From positions 248,001 to 312,000 of the forward strand of contig JAVYML010000002.1 in the NCBI GenBank assembly GCA_038736355.1: 64,000 nt of DNA, given 5' to 3'. The notes beneath the pieces are model-generated. The model made no database searches and was not told the DNA's origin. It saw only the letters and a program-made list of their open reading frames with translations. The stretch comes from Candidatus Hadarchaeales archaeon (GTDB taxonomy: Archaea > Hadarchaeota > Hadarchaeia > Hadarchaeales > WYZ-LMO6). Made by a program: the position numbers and the translations under genes. This document shows positions 8,587 to 17,511 of the stretch, piece after piece (position 1 is the first letter of the stretch; each line of letters opens with the position of its first letter).

Positions 8587-10203
8587 CTAACCCTCCTCCA
8601 ACGCGGCCCTTTCCGTTCTTACCATCAAGTCGATGATCTCGTCGGGATCTCCAATGGCCTGGACCTTTCCGTGCCTCATGTACATCGCCCGGTCACAGGC
8701 AAGCTTCATAAAGTCGATGTCGTGGCTTATAATCAGATAGGTCTGGCCCAACGCATCCCTGGCACTCCTTATGCTCTTGGCTATCTCCACCCTCGTGATG
8801 GGGTCTGCTGTCCCAGTAGGTTCATCCAGAAGAACCAGCTTTGGCTTCTTCATGAGGGATCTCGCTATGCAAACCCTGTGTCTTTCCCCTTCGCTAAGCT
8901 GATCGGGGAGTTTGTAGAGGAGATAATCTATCTCGGGATCGGTGAAATTCACCGCTCTCAGAACTTCATAGGCCCTTTGGGTTTTCACCTCTTCAGGTAA
9001 GGGTTCCGTCACCACACCGATGAGGTTCTCTAGGATAATCCTCCCCGCATGCAGAGTATACTCCTGATGCAGGATATCCATGTGGACGGTGGCCCTCCCC
9101 CTCTCGTCCGGGCCTGGAATGCCCATGTCTATCCATTCTTCCCCTATACGCACGACTATTTTTCCCTGCGTCACGGGTTTGAGACCTATTATCATGTGAG
9201 CTAGGGTAGTCTTCCCGCTCCCACTCAATCCCACTATACCGAAGACCTCTCCTTCGTAAATCTCCAAGTCTACACCATCCACAGCCTTTACCAACCCCCT
9301 GTCGAAGGTGTAATACCACTTTCTCACCCCTTCGCACTTCACTATGGGTTTAACACCCTTGAACCTCTGGACCTCGAGTTTCTCCACCTTTTCCATGAAG
9401 GCCCTGTAGATGTCCTCGGATTTCCCTTTCATCACGGCCTCTCCATTTTCCAGGAGGATGGCCTCTTCCGTGAGCATCTTCACGGCCTCTGGCCAATGGG
9501 AGGTGAGCAGGAGGGATACCTTGCTCTTCTCTACGGCTTCCTTTATCACGTTCGAAACCACCACACTGGTGATGGGGTCTAGGGTGCCCGTAGGCTCATC
9601 GGCAAGGAAGAGCAGGGGATTCCTTGCCAGGCACATGGCGAAGATAACCCTTTGCTTTTCCCCACCTGAAAGGTCCCTACCCAAGTGGAGAAGCCTGTGC
9701 TGGAGCCTCACGCTCGAGAGGAGCTCTACCGCCCTTAGGTCAACCTCTGCCTCGGGATATCCTATGCTCAGTAAGACCCTTCTGATGTTTTCCACTGCTG
9801 GGAACTCACTATAGAGGGAGAACCCTCTCTGGGGCATGATGGCTATTCTGTCGTGGATGGATTTTCCAATCCTGCTTTGCTTATTAAGCTCTTCCCAGTA
9901 GTTTACTTCTCTGAATTCCATTCTGGTAGAACATTTGGGGCAGGGCTCCCCAGCTTGGGAGGGATATTCTACCCAATGACAATTTGGACAATATGCTACC
10001 CTGAAAATGATTTCACCACTTGTGGGCTCATACTCTGGGACCCCACGGATGGCCTGCATGATCACGGACTTTCCCTGTCCGCTTTTACCCAGAAGTCCGA
10101 AGGTCTTGGCCTCTCCAAGGGTGAAGGAGATGTTCCTAACAATGGGAAGACCGGGAGTGAATTCCTTGGTAAGATCCTTTACTATTAGGAAATCCTCAGG
10201 CAT
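8587..10203 (-). CDS. atwA: Methyl-coenzyme M reductase system component A2 (AtwA), twin ABC ATPase
   Basis: About 538 residues with two ABC nucleotide-binding domains and no membrane part. Domain 1 has Walker A GKSGQGKS, signature LSGGEKQR and ADEPTGTLDP. Domain 2 has GLSGSGKTT, LSEGERHR and LDEPTGTADP. Between Walker A and signature of domain 1 is a CPNC/CPKC zinc element characteristic of AtwA, which drives ATP-dependent reductive activation of F430 in methyl-coenzyme M reductase. I chose the ATG at 10203 (MPEDFLIVKDLT) because a TATA box sits 25 bases upstream, inside a 13-codon extension that would otherwise begin at 10242. No mcr gene is in this window, so one is expected elsewhere. Confidence 0.9.
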   Translation of the reverse strand: MPEDFLIVKDLTKEFTPGLPIVRNISFTLGEAKTFGLLGKSGQGKSVIMQAIRGVPEYEPTSGEIIFRVAYCPNCHWVEYPSQAGEPCPKCSTRMEFREVNYWEELNKQSRIGKSIHDRIAIMPQRGFSLYSEFPAVENIRRVLLSIGYPEAEVDLRAVELLSSVRLQHRLLHLGRDLSGGEKQRVIFAMCLARNPLLFLADEPTGTLDPITSVVVSNVIKEAVEKSKVSLLLTSHWPEAVKMLTEEAILLENGEAVMKGKSEDIYRAFMEKVEKLEVQRFKGVKPIVKCEGVRKWYYTFDRGLVKAVDGVDLEIYEGEVFGIVGLSGSGKTTLAHMIIGLKPVTQGKIVVRIGEEWIDMGIPGPDERGRATVHMDILHQEYTLHAGRIILENLIGVVTEPLPEEVKTQRAYEVLRAVNFTDPEIDYLLYKLPDQLSEGERHRVCIARSLMKKPKLVLLDEPTGTADPITRVEIAKSIRSARDALGQTYLIISHDIDFMKLACDRAMYMRHGKVQAIGDPDEIIDLMVRTERAALEEG

Positions 10204-10223
10204 CTCTTTCTTTTTTAATAAAC

Positions 10224-10233
10224 GGTATAAAAA
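10224..10233 (-). promoter_or_regulatory. TATA box of the atwA operon
   Basis: On the minus strand the sequence reads ATTTTTTATACCG, centred about 25 bases before the ATG at 10203. This placement makes the ATG at 10242 an unlikely start and predicts a leaderless atwA / QueG-like / zinc-ribbon transcript. Confidence 0.55.
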
Positions 10234-10273
10234 ATTTCCCATTGGAGAAAAAGTTTCCCCAAGGTGAAAAACC

Positions 10274-10507
10274 CTAATGGGTGAAGTACCTAGAGTCCAG
10301 TCCGTTCACTTTCTTCCTTACTTCCAGGAGAAGATGGCGAAGATGATTTTCTATTTCTTCCAAATCCATTCCTGCTGGACAAACGATCGCAATGGGATTA
10401 GAGCCCAAAATTTTCACCTCTTCTTGGAAAAGTCTGAGAAGGGTCCTGGGAAGAGCTAGCTTTCCCCCTTCGTCCAACTTTCTTCTGAAGATTCTGAGGT
10501 CTCCCAT
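10274..10507 (-). CDS. Small AbrB/SpoVT-type DNA-binding protein (probable)
   Basis: Seventy-seven residues. The N-terminal stretch RRKLDEGGKLALPRTLLRLF has the pattern of an AbrB swapped-hairpin domain (R-K-hydrophobic-D-x-G-x-hydrophobic-x-LP). The C-terminal half is a charged helix. Proteins of this type are transcription regulators or antitoxins. There is no adjacent toxin. It lies between argS and atwA, all on the minus strand, with about 70 bases to each side that hold no other gene. Confidence 0.6.
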   Translation of the reverse strand: MGDLRIFRRKLDEGGKLALPRTLLRLFQEEVKILGSNPIAIVCPAGMDLEEIENHLRHLLLEVRKKVNGLDSRYFTH

Positions 10508-10577
10508 CGTATTTCGGGGAGGAAGCTTCTTCCTTAAACTTTGGTCCCAGAGAGTGAGATGACCCGAAGTTATGAAA

Positions 10578-12404
10578 CTACATCCTCTCCAACACGGGGA
10601 TTCCCAGCAACCTCATGGTGTTCTCCAAAACGACCTTGGTGGCTCTAACCAATCTCAAACGGGAATGACGAAGCTCCTCTGTGCTCGCTTCCAAAACTGG
10701 GGCGACTTCGTAGAATTTGTTAAAAGAGAGGGAAAGATCCGCTGCGTATCTCGTCAGTAAACTGGGCTGATATTTTTCTCCGGCCTGTCGGACCGTACCC
10801 GGATATTGGGCCAAAAGCTTCAAGAGTTCTTTCTCCTCCCGAAGCTCAAAAACGCAGACGGGCTTGATCTTTCTTTTACCTGCTTTTCTGAGGATGCTAC
10901 AGGCCCTGGCATAGGAGTACTGAACGGCGGGACCGCTGTTCCTATCGAAGTTGAGAGCCTCTTCCCACTTGAAGACTATTTCCTTTTCAGGGGAAGTGTT
11001 GAGGAGGGAAAATCTCACTGCACCCACTGCCACTCCCTCCGGTATTCTCTTTCGAAGGGGCTCGCTCACAGAGCGGTCCTTTACCAGTTCTTTAGCCCTG
11101 GAGATGGCCTCCTCCAGCACTTCATCGACGGTGAAACCTATCCAAGTCCCCTTCCTCCCGGAAAACCTGTTGCCCGGAAGACGCACATGCTCGTATGCCA
11201 AATGATGGGAATTTTCTGCCTCCCTATGAAAGCCCATGGCCTTCAGGGCGGAAGAAACCACCCGTTGGGGAAATTTTTGTTCTGCCCCCACCACGTTTAT
11301 AACCATTTCCGCATGACCGAAACGTCTCATTACCCTTCCACCTTTGCATGTGGTGTAGGTCTTGGTCCCATCCCTCCTCTCAGAATGAAACCTAAACTTC
11401 AACGTTCGTTCCGTAAGACCAAATTTCCAAAGTTGATAGGCAATGTCCCTAGCTGTATAAACCGCCGTCCCATCCGATCTTATCAAAACTTTCTCCTCTT
11501 CGCCAGGTAAACGCAGGACCCAAGTCCCTGCTTTTTCTCCTTCCCCCCTAACCAGATAGGGAGTGCGCTTGAGCCTCTCCAATACTTCCTGGAGAATACC
11601 CGACCTGACCAAATCGCTTTCCCAAACCAACAAATCATAACTCACCCCCAGCCTGTCTGTGGTTAGGAGATTGGCCTTCACGCACCTTTCGGCAATTTTC
11701 CTAGCCCTCTCCGAAAGCTTCCCTCCCCTTTCCAGTTCGCGAAGTACCTCCTCCACCTTCTTCTCGAGTTCTGGATGATCCTCCAGCAGGTGATGCAATT
11801 CCACATACAACCTTCCCAAAATGTGGTCAAATTTTCCCTTCGGTTTCTCCTTTATCTCCGAAAGTGCCACTAGGGTTTCCGCCATCTGTCTTCCCAAGTC
11901 ATCTATATAGTTGTGTACCTCTACGGTGTAACCCCTCTCCCTCAGAATCCTAGCCACCGTATCCCCCAAAACGGCGTTTCTACCATGACCGATATGCAGG
12001 GGTTTGGTAGGATTCACGCTCGTGTGTTCTATTATCACCTTCTTCCCTTTTCCCTCCTCTCCTCTCCCATACCTCTCACCTGCTTTTTCGATTTCAGTCA
12101 GGGTGAGATCGGCGAAGGAAGGGAGGTGAACGAAAAAATTCAGGTAGCCACGCACGGCCTCTATCCTCTCCAACAATCCTCTACATCTCATCCTTCCCAC
12201 GAGTTCCTGTGCTATTTCTTGAGGGGATCTTCCCATCCCTTTGGCCAACTCAAGGCAGAGGGTCGAACTCAGATCTCCCAAACTTGGATCAGGAGGTTGG
12301 GTGAGGGTTTCCTCCACCTTGCGAGGTGGCTCCCAACCCAACGAGTTTACCCCCTCCTGCAAGATACTTGCCACTTCTTCCCTTAGTTTGAGCCATGGAT
12401 CCAT
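10578..12404 (-). CDS. argS: Arginyl-tRNA synthetase
   Basis: A 608-residue class I synthetase that charges tRNA-Arg. It has the N-terminal Add1 domain, the HIGHGRN signature near residue 139, and a C-terminal DALR anticodon-binding domain that begins with the PAVQYSYARACSILRK segment. The lysine of the KMSKS loop is not a clean match, as in many ArgRS enzymes. Start is ATG (MDPWLKLREE). The gene is expressed away from tiaS, with an 80-base intergenic region between them. Confidence 0.96.
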   Translation of the reverse strand: MDPWLKLREEVASILQEGVNSLGWEPPRKVEETLTQPPDPSLGDLSSTLCLELAKGMGRSPQEIAQELVGRMRCRGLLERIEAVRGYLNFFVHLPSFADLTLTEIEKAGERYGRGEEGKGKKVIIEHTSVNPTKPLHIGHGRNAVLGDTVARILRERGYTVEVHNYIDDLGRQMAETLVALSEIKEKPKGKFDHILGRLYVELHHLLEDHPELEKKVEEVLRELERGGKLSERARKIAERCVKANLLTTDRLGVSYDLLVWESDLVRSGILQEVLERLKRTPYLVRGEGEKAGTWVLRLPGEEEKVLIRSDGTAVYTARDIAYQLWKFGLTERTLKFRFHSERRDGTKTYTTCKGGRVMRRFGHAEMVINVVGAEQKFPQRVVSSALKAMGFHREAENSHHLAYEHVRLPGNRFSGRKGTWIGFTVDEVLEEAISRAKELVKDRSVSEPLRKRIPEGVAVGAVRFSLLNTSPEKEIVFKWEEALNFDRNSGPAVQYSYARACSILRKAGKRKIKPVCVFELREEKELLKLLAQYPGTVRQAGEKYQPSLLTRYAADLSLSFNKFYEVAPVLEASTEELRHSRLRLVRATKVVLENTMRLLGIPVLERM

Positions 12405-12484
12405 GCTCTCATTTTTCTTTTCCCTTTTCCCCCATAAGGATTGGTTCTTTCATAATTCCCAAGTATTTGGACCTCCTCTAAAAG

Positions 12485-13771
12485 ATGATGGAGCTGCACG
12501 TGGGGATAGACGATACCGATTCCAAGCGGGGCATGTGTACCACCTATGTGGGAGCTATGGCCATCAAACACCTACAGGAGGAAGGTATGGAGCTTAAGGG
12601 CTTTCCTAAGCTGGTTAGGTTGAATCCCATGTGGCCACACAAGACTAGGGGGAACTGCGCAGTGGCTTTTACCTTGGAACTTCCCCCCTCTAGAGTCCAA
12701 AAGGCAAAGGAGAGAGTTTTGGAAACCGTGCGATCGCTGGCGGACCTGGAGGTAGAAACTACCAATCCGGGAGTGGTTTTCTATTCTTCCCCCAAAATTC
12801 CCGAGGAACTGAAGAGATACAGCAAAAAAGTGGTACAAGAGGTGGTGGAAATGGAAGAAGCAGAGAGGATAGCGAAGAAAATAGGAGCAGAACTTCACAA
12901 GTTTAAGGAGGGAAGGGGAATCATCGGGGCCTTGGCGGCTATTGGACATCCCCTAGAAAAAGACTGGACATACGAACTAATCGCTTACCGCAGTAGGAAG
13001 TATTGGGGGAAACCGAGGAAGGTGGATCCGGCCTCCGTCTTCATGATGGATCGTCTGACTTATCCACATACCTTCGATAACGTTGATTATGAAACGGGCG
13101 AGATAAGGATAACCCCCCATACCCCCTGTCCCGTGCTTTACGGTATCAGGGGAGAAACTCCGGAAGCCGTCCTCAGGGCACATCAACTCGTGAAAACCCT
13201 GGAGCCTGTGGAGTTCACCATCATCTACAAAACCAACCAGGGGACCGACGAACACTTGAAGGAGAGCAAGGCTTCGGAGATAAAACCGTATATCTCGGTG
13301 ATCTTGGAAGGAAGGGTGGTAGGAAATCCCAGGACCATACCAGGTGGACACGTGATCTTCACCCTCGATGACGGGACTGGGAAAGTGGATTGTGCTGCCT
13401 ATGAACCCACACGGAGTTTCAGGGAGATAGTTAGGGGCTTGAGGGAGGGAGATTTGGTCAGGGTCTTCGGTGGGGTGAGAAAGGAACCAGGAGTTCCTCC
13501 CACCATCAATTTGGAGAAACTTTCCATTCTGGAACTGGTTCCCATCTTCAAGAAGAGAAACCCGCGGTGTCCAAACTGCGGGAAGAGCTTGAAGTCCGAA
13601 GGAAAGGGGAAGGGATATTCATGTAAGAAATGCGGAAGACATTTCCCACAAGCCAGGCCAGAAATCGAAGAAGTGGAGAGGGGAGTAAAAAAGGGGACCT
13701 TCGAGGTGCCTCCCAGATGTAGAAGGCATTTGGCCAAACCCTTAGTTAGAGAAATCCATAGAGAATATTGA
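12485..13771 (+). CDS. tiaS: tRNA(Ile2) 2-agmatinylcytidine synthetase TiaS
   Basis: A 428-residue enzyme that converts C34 of tRNA-Ile(CAU) to agmatidine so it reads AUA codons. The N terminus carries the GIDDTDSKRGMCTT signature of the ATP/phosphotransfer domain, followed by an FLD-like domain, an OB-fold with VISVILEGRVVGNP, and a C-terminal zinc ribbon (CPNCGKSL and CKKCGRHF). Two ATGs occur in tandem at 12485 and 12488. The stop overlaps the next start as TGATG, so the DUF429 gene is coupled to it. Confidence 0.93.
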   Translation: MMELHVGIDDTDSKRGMCTTYVGAMAIKHLQEEGMELKGFPKLVRLNPMWPHKTRGNCAVAFTLELPPSRVQKAKERVLETVRSLADLEVETTNPGVVFYSSPKIPEELKRYSKKVVQEVVEMEEAERIAKKIGAELHKFKEGRGIIGALAAIGHPLEKDWTYELIAYRSRKYWGKPRKVDPASVFMMDRLTYPHTFDNVDYETGEIRITPHTPCPVLYGIRGETPEAVLRAHQLVKTLEPVEFTIIYKTNQGTDEHLKESKASEIKPYISVILEGRVVGNPRTIPGGHVIFTLDDGTGKVDCAAYEPTRSFREIVRGLREGDLVRVFGGVRKEPGVPPTINLEKLSILELVPIFKKRNPRCPNCGKSLKSEGKGKGYSCKKCGRHFPQARPEIEEVERGVKKGTFEVPPRCRRHLAKPLVREIHREY

Positions 13772-14382
13772 TGCGGATCATGGGAGTGGATCTGGCTGGG
13801 ATACCCGCTAATCCCAGTGGAATAGCCTTGCTCCAGGGGTCTACCCTACGCACACTTTTGGTACACGAAGATGAAGAAATCGAAAAACTTTGTGAACGGG
13901 AAGGGGTTAAACTCGTCGCCGTGGATGCTCCCCTTTCCTTTCCAAAGCATGGCTCCCTACGCCCTTCAGATCTTGCCCTCATTAGAATGGGGTTTAGGGT
14001 CTTTCCCCCAACCCTTTCCGGAATGCGAAGCCTTACCTCTAGAGGGATTTCCCTGAGCCTGAATCTAAGGAAGAAGAAGATCATGGTGATAGAAGTACAC
14101 CCTAAGACTTCCGGCAAAATCCTTTTTGGCACCTCCAAAAAGGAGGAATGGGCCAGAAGCCTGGTGAAAAGGGGGTGGGAGATAAAGGGAAAAAGGGGAA
14201 TTCACGAACTGGACGCCTGTGTCTCAGCCATAACAGGTCATCTACACCTACTGGGAAGAACGATCGAAGTGGGGGGGAGGGGAGGTATCATTATTCCGGC
14301 AATTTCCTGGAAATCCTTTGGGAAAACCTACACAGACTGGAGACTCCCACCCCCACCTCCTCGGCCACTCTTTTCAGGGTAA
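13771..14382 (+). CDS. DUF429-family protein
   Basis: About 203 residues starting at ATG 13771, which overlaps the tiaS stop by one base; a TTG three bases earlier is less likely. The RNase H-like start MRIMGVDLAGIPANPSGIAL, VAVDAPLSFP and HELDACVSAITGHLHL are typical of the family, whose biochemical role is not known. The last 15-20 residues are proline-rich and low in similarity to a normal end, and this tail overlaps the 3' end of the opposite TFB gene by 92 bases. The C terminus may therefore have been extended by loss of the original stop. Confidence 0.8.
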   Translation: MRIMGVDLAGIPANPSGIALLQGSTLRTLLVHEDEEIEKLCEREGVKLVAVDAPLSFPKHGSLRPSDLALIRMGFRVFPPTLSGMRSLTSRGISLSLNLRKKKIMVIEVHPKTSGKILFGTSKKEEWARSLVKRGWEIKGKRGIHELDACVSAITGHLHLLGRTIEVGGRGGIIIPAISWKSFGKTYTDWRLPPPPPRPLFSG

Positions 14383-15151
14383 GTCCTATCCCCATCTCCC
14401 TGGCAGCATTATACAACAGGGCGGCCGCCACTAGGTTGGCGGGTTTTCCACCCATCTCTCCGAACTCACCACAAAGTTCATGGGCCCTTCTCAAAACTTC
14501 GGCTGGCAAGTGGAGCTGGGAAGCAAACCTGTCCAAGTAAAGTCTGGGTGAGGAAGGAGGGAGTTTTAACCCCAACTTGCGTCCCAGGGTTTTGGTCATC
14601 CTCCTCAAGGCCATTCTAGCCTTCTCCTCTTTCATCTTCTCCCTCTCCACCAACACCCTCACGATTTCCCTTTCCGTCCTAGGAAGACCGCGGAGTCTGC
14701 AAACCATGAAAACCAACGAGGCCAAAATCAGGCAGGATTTTTGCCCCCTCGTCAGACCCTCCTTTCTGCATTTGCGGTAAAGCTGACTCACCTCTTTCCT
14801 GATCTCATTGGGCAAAGAAAGATCCCCACATATCTTTTCCACTTGGATGAGTGCCTCCCTCAAACTCTTCTCGTGCCACCTCACAGCTCTAGAGCGTTCA
14901 TGGAGAAAACGCATCCTTCTGAGCTTCGCCCTCTCGCTTGGCGGAAGATCCCTACTCACCTTAAAAGTGGTACCCAACCCCAAATCATGAAGGGCTTCGT
15001 CAAGTTCCGAAAAGCCTGAACTTTCTTCGGAATAAGGTAAACTCTGGTGAAACAAGCGTTCCATCAAAACCAAACCGCATGAGGTGCATATTCTTTCCCC
15101 TCTTATGCTGTCCTCGATTACTCTGGTACTCCCACAAGAGGGGCATTTCAT
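14291..15151 (-). CDS. tfb: Transcription initiation factor B (divergent TFB)
   Basis: A 286-residue TFB/TFIIB homologue that recruits RNA polymerase to TBP-bound promoters. The zinc ribbon has C3, C6, C22 and C25 (CPSCGSTR and CTSCGLVL). Two cyclin folds follow, the first around LREALIQVEKICGDL and the second around FASQLHLPAEVLRRAHEL, with HTH ending GVGVSSLCRFSQRI. The B-reader/linker region lacks the usual RAFD-type motif and is short, so this may be a secondary TFB paralogue. Its ATG overlaps the stop of the geranylgeranyl reductase gene, placing both in one operon. Confidence 0.88.
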   Translation of the reverse strand: MKCPSCGSTRVIEDSIRGERICTSCGLVLMERLFHQSLPYSEESSGFSELDEALHDLGLGTTFKVSRDLPPSERAKLRRMRFLHERSRAVRWHEKSLREALIQVEKICGDLSLPNEIRKEVSQLYRKCRKEGLTRGQKSCLILASLVFMVCRLRGLPRTEREIVRVLVEREKMKEEKARMALRRMTKTLGRKLGLKLPPSSPRLYLDRFASQLHLPAEVLRRAHELCGEFGEMGGKPANLVAAALLYNAAREMGIGLTLKRVAEEVGVGVSSLCRFSQRISRKLPE

Positions 15152-16353
15152 TCTTCCGTCCCTCCTCTCAACAAAGTCTTGATGCGCTCAGCGGCCTCTT
15201 CTCCCAGAATCCCTTCCACCTCCCTTCTTTCCACCATTCTCAGAAGGGCCTTCCCCACCTCCTTTCCTTCCATCAAACACAGAAGGGAGCGCTGGAGTTC
15301 CACCTCTTCCCTAGCCAGCCTGATCAGCTCCTTGAACTTCCTATCCCAAGCCACAGAAAGGGATTTATGCAGGACCCTTTCCGCTCTTAGTTCCCCTAGA
15401 AATTTTTCCTTCCATCTCTTCTCGTAGGGAAGAAGACCTTCCTTGCTCGTATCCCCCTCCGTTATACTATCCACCGCTACTTCTCCTGCTATCTCCCCGC
15501 ACTCCAAAACCAAGGAAAGCCCACTCGAGAAAACTCTAGTCTGAGAAGCTGTGCTACCTACAGCAAGAATCCCCTCCCCACAGGAAGGAAGGGAAGGGTC
15601 ATCGATAGGCAGCTGACTCCTAAAGGATGCTAAGGGAACAGCCCGCTCTAATCTCTTAGGGTTTTCCACTCCCAAGAATTCGTCGAGAGCGGCATCGGGA
15701 TGTAAACGCAGGCCACTTATACCGAACTGGGCAAATCCATCCTCCAGTGGATAAATCCAAACCTTTCCACCAGGGGCAAAATAGGAAGTAAACCAAATCT
15801 CCACTTCCTTCTTCGGAAGAGCATTTGCCATCATGTACTCGCTCAAAAAAATCATTTCCTCTCTTTTCCATCCCCCCAGACGACGCCTGAAAATACCGGA
15901 AAGTTCCCAACCGCTTCCACTCGCATCTATGACCACTTCTCCTCCCACTCCTTCCCTCCATCCACCACTCTCCACCACTACCCCCTTCACCCTCTCTTTT
16001 TCCGTCAGGAGCTCCTTCACCGGGCTGCCCAACCAAAGCTCAGCTCCAGCCTCAGCCGCTTTAGCGGCCAAAAGTTTTTCTAGAATCTGGCGGTCTATTA
16101 TCTTTCCTTCAGCTTGGAGGATCAGGTCTTCCCCTACAGCGTGTATATGGAGGGAAGCTACTTCGGAAACCTCGGCTCTCTTGAACTCATGTCTAAAGAA
16201 ATCATCGGGTACCCAAACTGGGGACTTGGTGGGTCCTCCAACTTGGGATTGAAGTTCCAAGAGTAAGACCTTGGCCCCCTCTTCCGCTGCCTTTTTGGCT
16301 GCAGAACAACCTGCAGGGCCCGCTCCTATCACTATTATATCGTAATGCTCCAC
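15148..16353 (-). CDS. Geranylgeranyl reductase family flavoprotein
   Basis: About 401 residues. It opens with a Rossmann FAD site (VEHYDIIVIGAGPAGCSAAKKAAEEG) and has the later GD-type segment GEGILAVGSTASQTRVFSSG. The family saturates isoprenoid chains of archaeal membrane lipids. I use the GTG at 16353: it directly follows AGGAGGAAG and lies 26 bases after a TATA box. An ATG 21 codons upstream would begin with residues unlike the family. It is followed by TFB with a 4-base overlap. Confidence 0.88.
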   Translation of the reverse strand: MEHYDIIVIGAGPAGCSAAKKAAEEGAKVLLLELQSQVGGPTKSPVWVPDDFFRHEFKRAEVSEVASLHIHAVGEDLILQAEGKIIDRQILEKLLAAKAAEAGAELWLGSPVKELLTEKERVKGVVVESGGWREGVGGEVVIDASGSGWELSGIFRRRLGGWKREEMIFLSEYMMANALPKKEVEIWFTSYFAPGGKVWIYPLEDGFAQFGISGLRLHPDAALDEFLGVENPKRLERAVPLASFRSQLPIDDPSLPSCGEGILAVGSTASQTRVFSSGLSLVLECGEIAGEVAVDSITEGDTSKEGLLPYEKRWKEKFLGELRAERVLHKSLSVAWDRKFKELIRLAREEVELQRSLLCLMEGKEVGKALLRMVERREVEGILGEEAAERIKTLLRGGTEE

Positions 16354-16374
16354 CTTCCTCCTTTGGCTGAAGCC

Positions 16375-16384
16375 CTTTTTATAG
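16375..16384 (-). promoter_or_regulatory. TATA box of the geranylgeranyl reductase / TFB operon
   Basis: CTATAAAAAG on the minus strand, centred about 26 bases before the GTG start at 16353. It supports the shorter N terminus of the reductase. Confidence 0.55.
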
Positions 16385-16427
16385 TGGAAAACACTTTCAT
16401 GCCAGAAACGAAACAAACACTAGGATA

Positions 16428-16907
16428 ATGAAGTTCTTAACCGATGGGATGTTGGGAAAACTGACCAGATGGTTACGCCTCGCTGGTCAGGATGTCGTCT
16501 ACGTTGGAGAGCTGAAAATATCGAGCAAAAAGCAGGATCTATACCTAATAAGAAAGGCCAAAAGAGAGGATCGTATACTCTTAACCAAGGACTTAGAATT
16601 GTATCGGAGAGCTTGCAAAGCTGGAGTTAAGACCCTCTTTCTGCGGGCAAACACCATTCCTTCCATGTTACGTGAAATTTCCGTAGAATGTGGGAGGAGG
16701 ATAGAAATAAATCAGGAAAACTCCAGATGTCCTATGTGCAACGGAAGACTGAGGAAAAAGAAAGTGGAAGAAGTCGAAGGGATTCTACCCAAACCTGTAG
16801 TGGAAAGAAAAAAGATTTTTTGGGTCTGTTCGGAGTGTGGTAAGATATACTGGAAAGGAAAACATTGGGAAAACATCTCGAAGGTTGCGGAAGAGATTTG
16901 GAGGTGA
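16428..16907 (+). CDS. Mut7-C RNase domain protein with zinc ribbon
   Basis: A 159-residue protein of the Mut7-C (DUF82) family, a PIN-like RNase fold. The start KFLTDGMLGKLTRWLRLAGQ and LLTKDLELYRRA carry acidic residues expected in the active site. The C-terminal half has a zinc ribbon with CPMCNGRL and CSECGKIYW. Cellular targets are unknown. The stop TGA lies within the ribosome binding site of the AMMECR1 gene, so the two are co-translated. Confidence 0.88.
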   Translation: MKFLTDGMLGKLTRWLRLAGQDVVYVGELKISSKKQDLYLIRKAKREDRILLTKDLELYRRACKAGVKTLFLRANTIPSMLREISVECGRRIEINQENSRCPMCNGRLRKKKVEEVEGILPKPVVERKKIFWVCSECGKIYWKGKHWENISKVAEEIWR

Positions 16908-16911
16908 AATC

Positions 16912-17511
16912 TTGAAACTCACGTTAGAAGAGGGCACCTTTCTTGTAAGGTTGGCAAGAAAGGCCATAGAAAAATATCTCCTGGATGGAGAACTTTTAGA
17001 AGAGGAAGTACCCGAAAAACTGAAGAAACCTAGAGGAGTTTTCGTGACCCTCTTGAAACAAGGAGAATTGAGGGGCTGCATAGGTTTTCCCTTTCCCAGC
17101 CTTCCTCTGGCAGAAGCCACAATAAAGGCAGCCATTTCTTCTGCAACTTCCGATCCCAGATTTCCACCCGTGACTATGGAAGAAATGGAAGAAATCACCA
17201 TTGAAGTAAGTGTGTTGAGTCCTCCTGAACTCATTGTGGTGAAGAATCCCAGAGAATATCCTTCCCACGTAAAAATTGGAAGGGATGGATTGATAGTGGA
17301 ATGGAGGGGCTTTTCCGGTCTTCTCTTGCCTCAAGTAGCTGTGGAATGGAACTGGGACCCGGAAGAATTCCTTTCACAAACTTGTATGAAGGCAGGTCTA
17401 GGGGCTGATTTTTGGCTCAGAAAAGACGTTAAGATAAGCAAATTCACTGCCCAGATTTTTTCTGAAATAGAGCCTAGAGGGGAAGTTGAAGAAAGAAAGT
17501 TGGAGAAATGA
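16912..17511 (+). CDS. AMMECR1-domain protein
   Basis: About 199 residues. I start at TTG 16912 because it follows GGAGGTGAAATC and gives LKLTLEEGTFLVRLARKAIE, which matches how this family begins; an upstream ATG at 16837 would overlap Mut7-C by 70 bases. It has the hallmark LRGCIGFPFPSLPLAEATIKAA segment. The family is widespread in archaea and eukaryotes. It is often linked to Memo-like and AmmeMemoRadiSam genes, but its reaction here is unknown. It ends directly against the convergent PHP gene. Confidence 0.9.
   Translation: MKLTLEEGTFLVRLARKAIEKYLLDGELLEEEVPEKLKKPRGVFVTLLKQGELRGCIGFPFPSLPLAEATIKAAISSATSDPRFPPVTMEEMEEITIEVSVLSPPELIVVKNPREYPSHVKIGRDGLIVEWRGFSGLLLPQVAVEWNWDPEEFLSQTCMKAGLGADFWLRKDVKISKFTAQIFSEIEPRGEVEERKLEK

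Noticed and set aside
10204-10242. Thirteen extra N-terminal residues of AtwA
   Set aside because: The segment contains the TATA box, and the family begins at MPEDFLIVKDLT-like sequence.
16354-16416. Longer N terminus for the geranylgeranyl reductase
   Set aside because: It would include the promoter and residues unlike the family; GTG 16353 has a ribosome binding site and the FAD motif directly after it.
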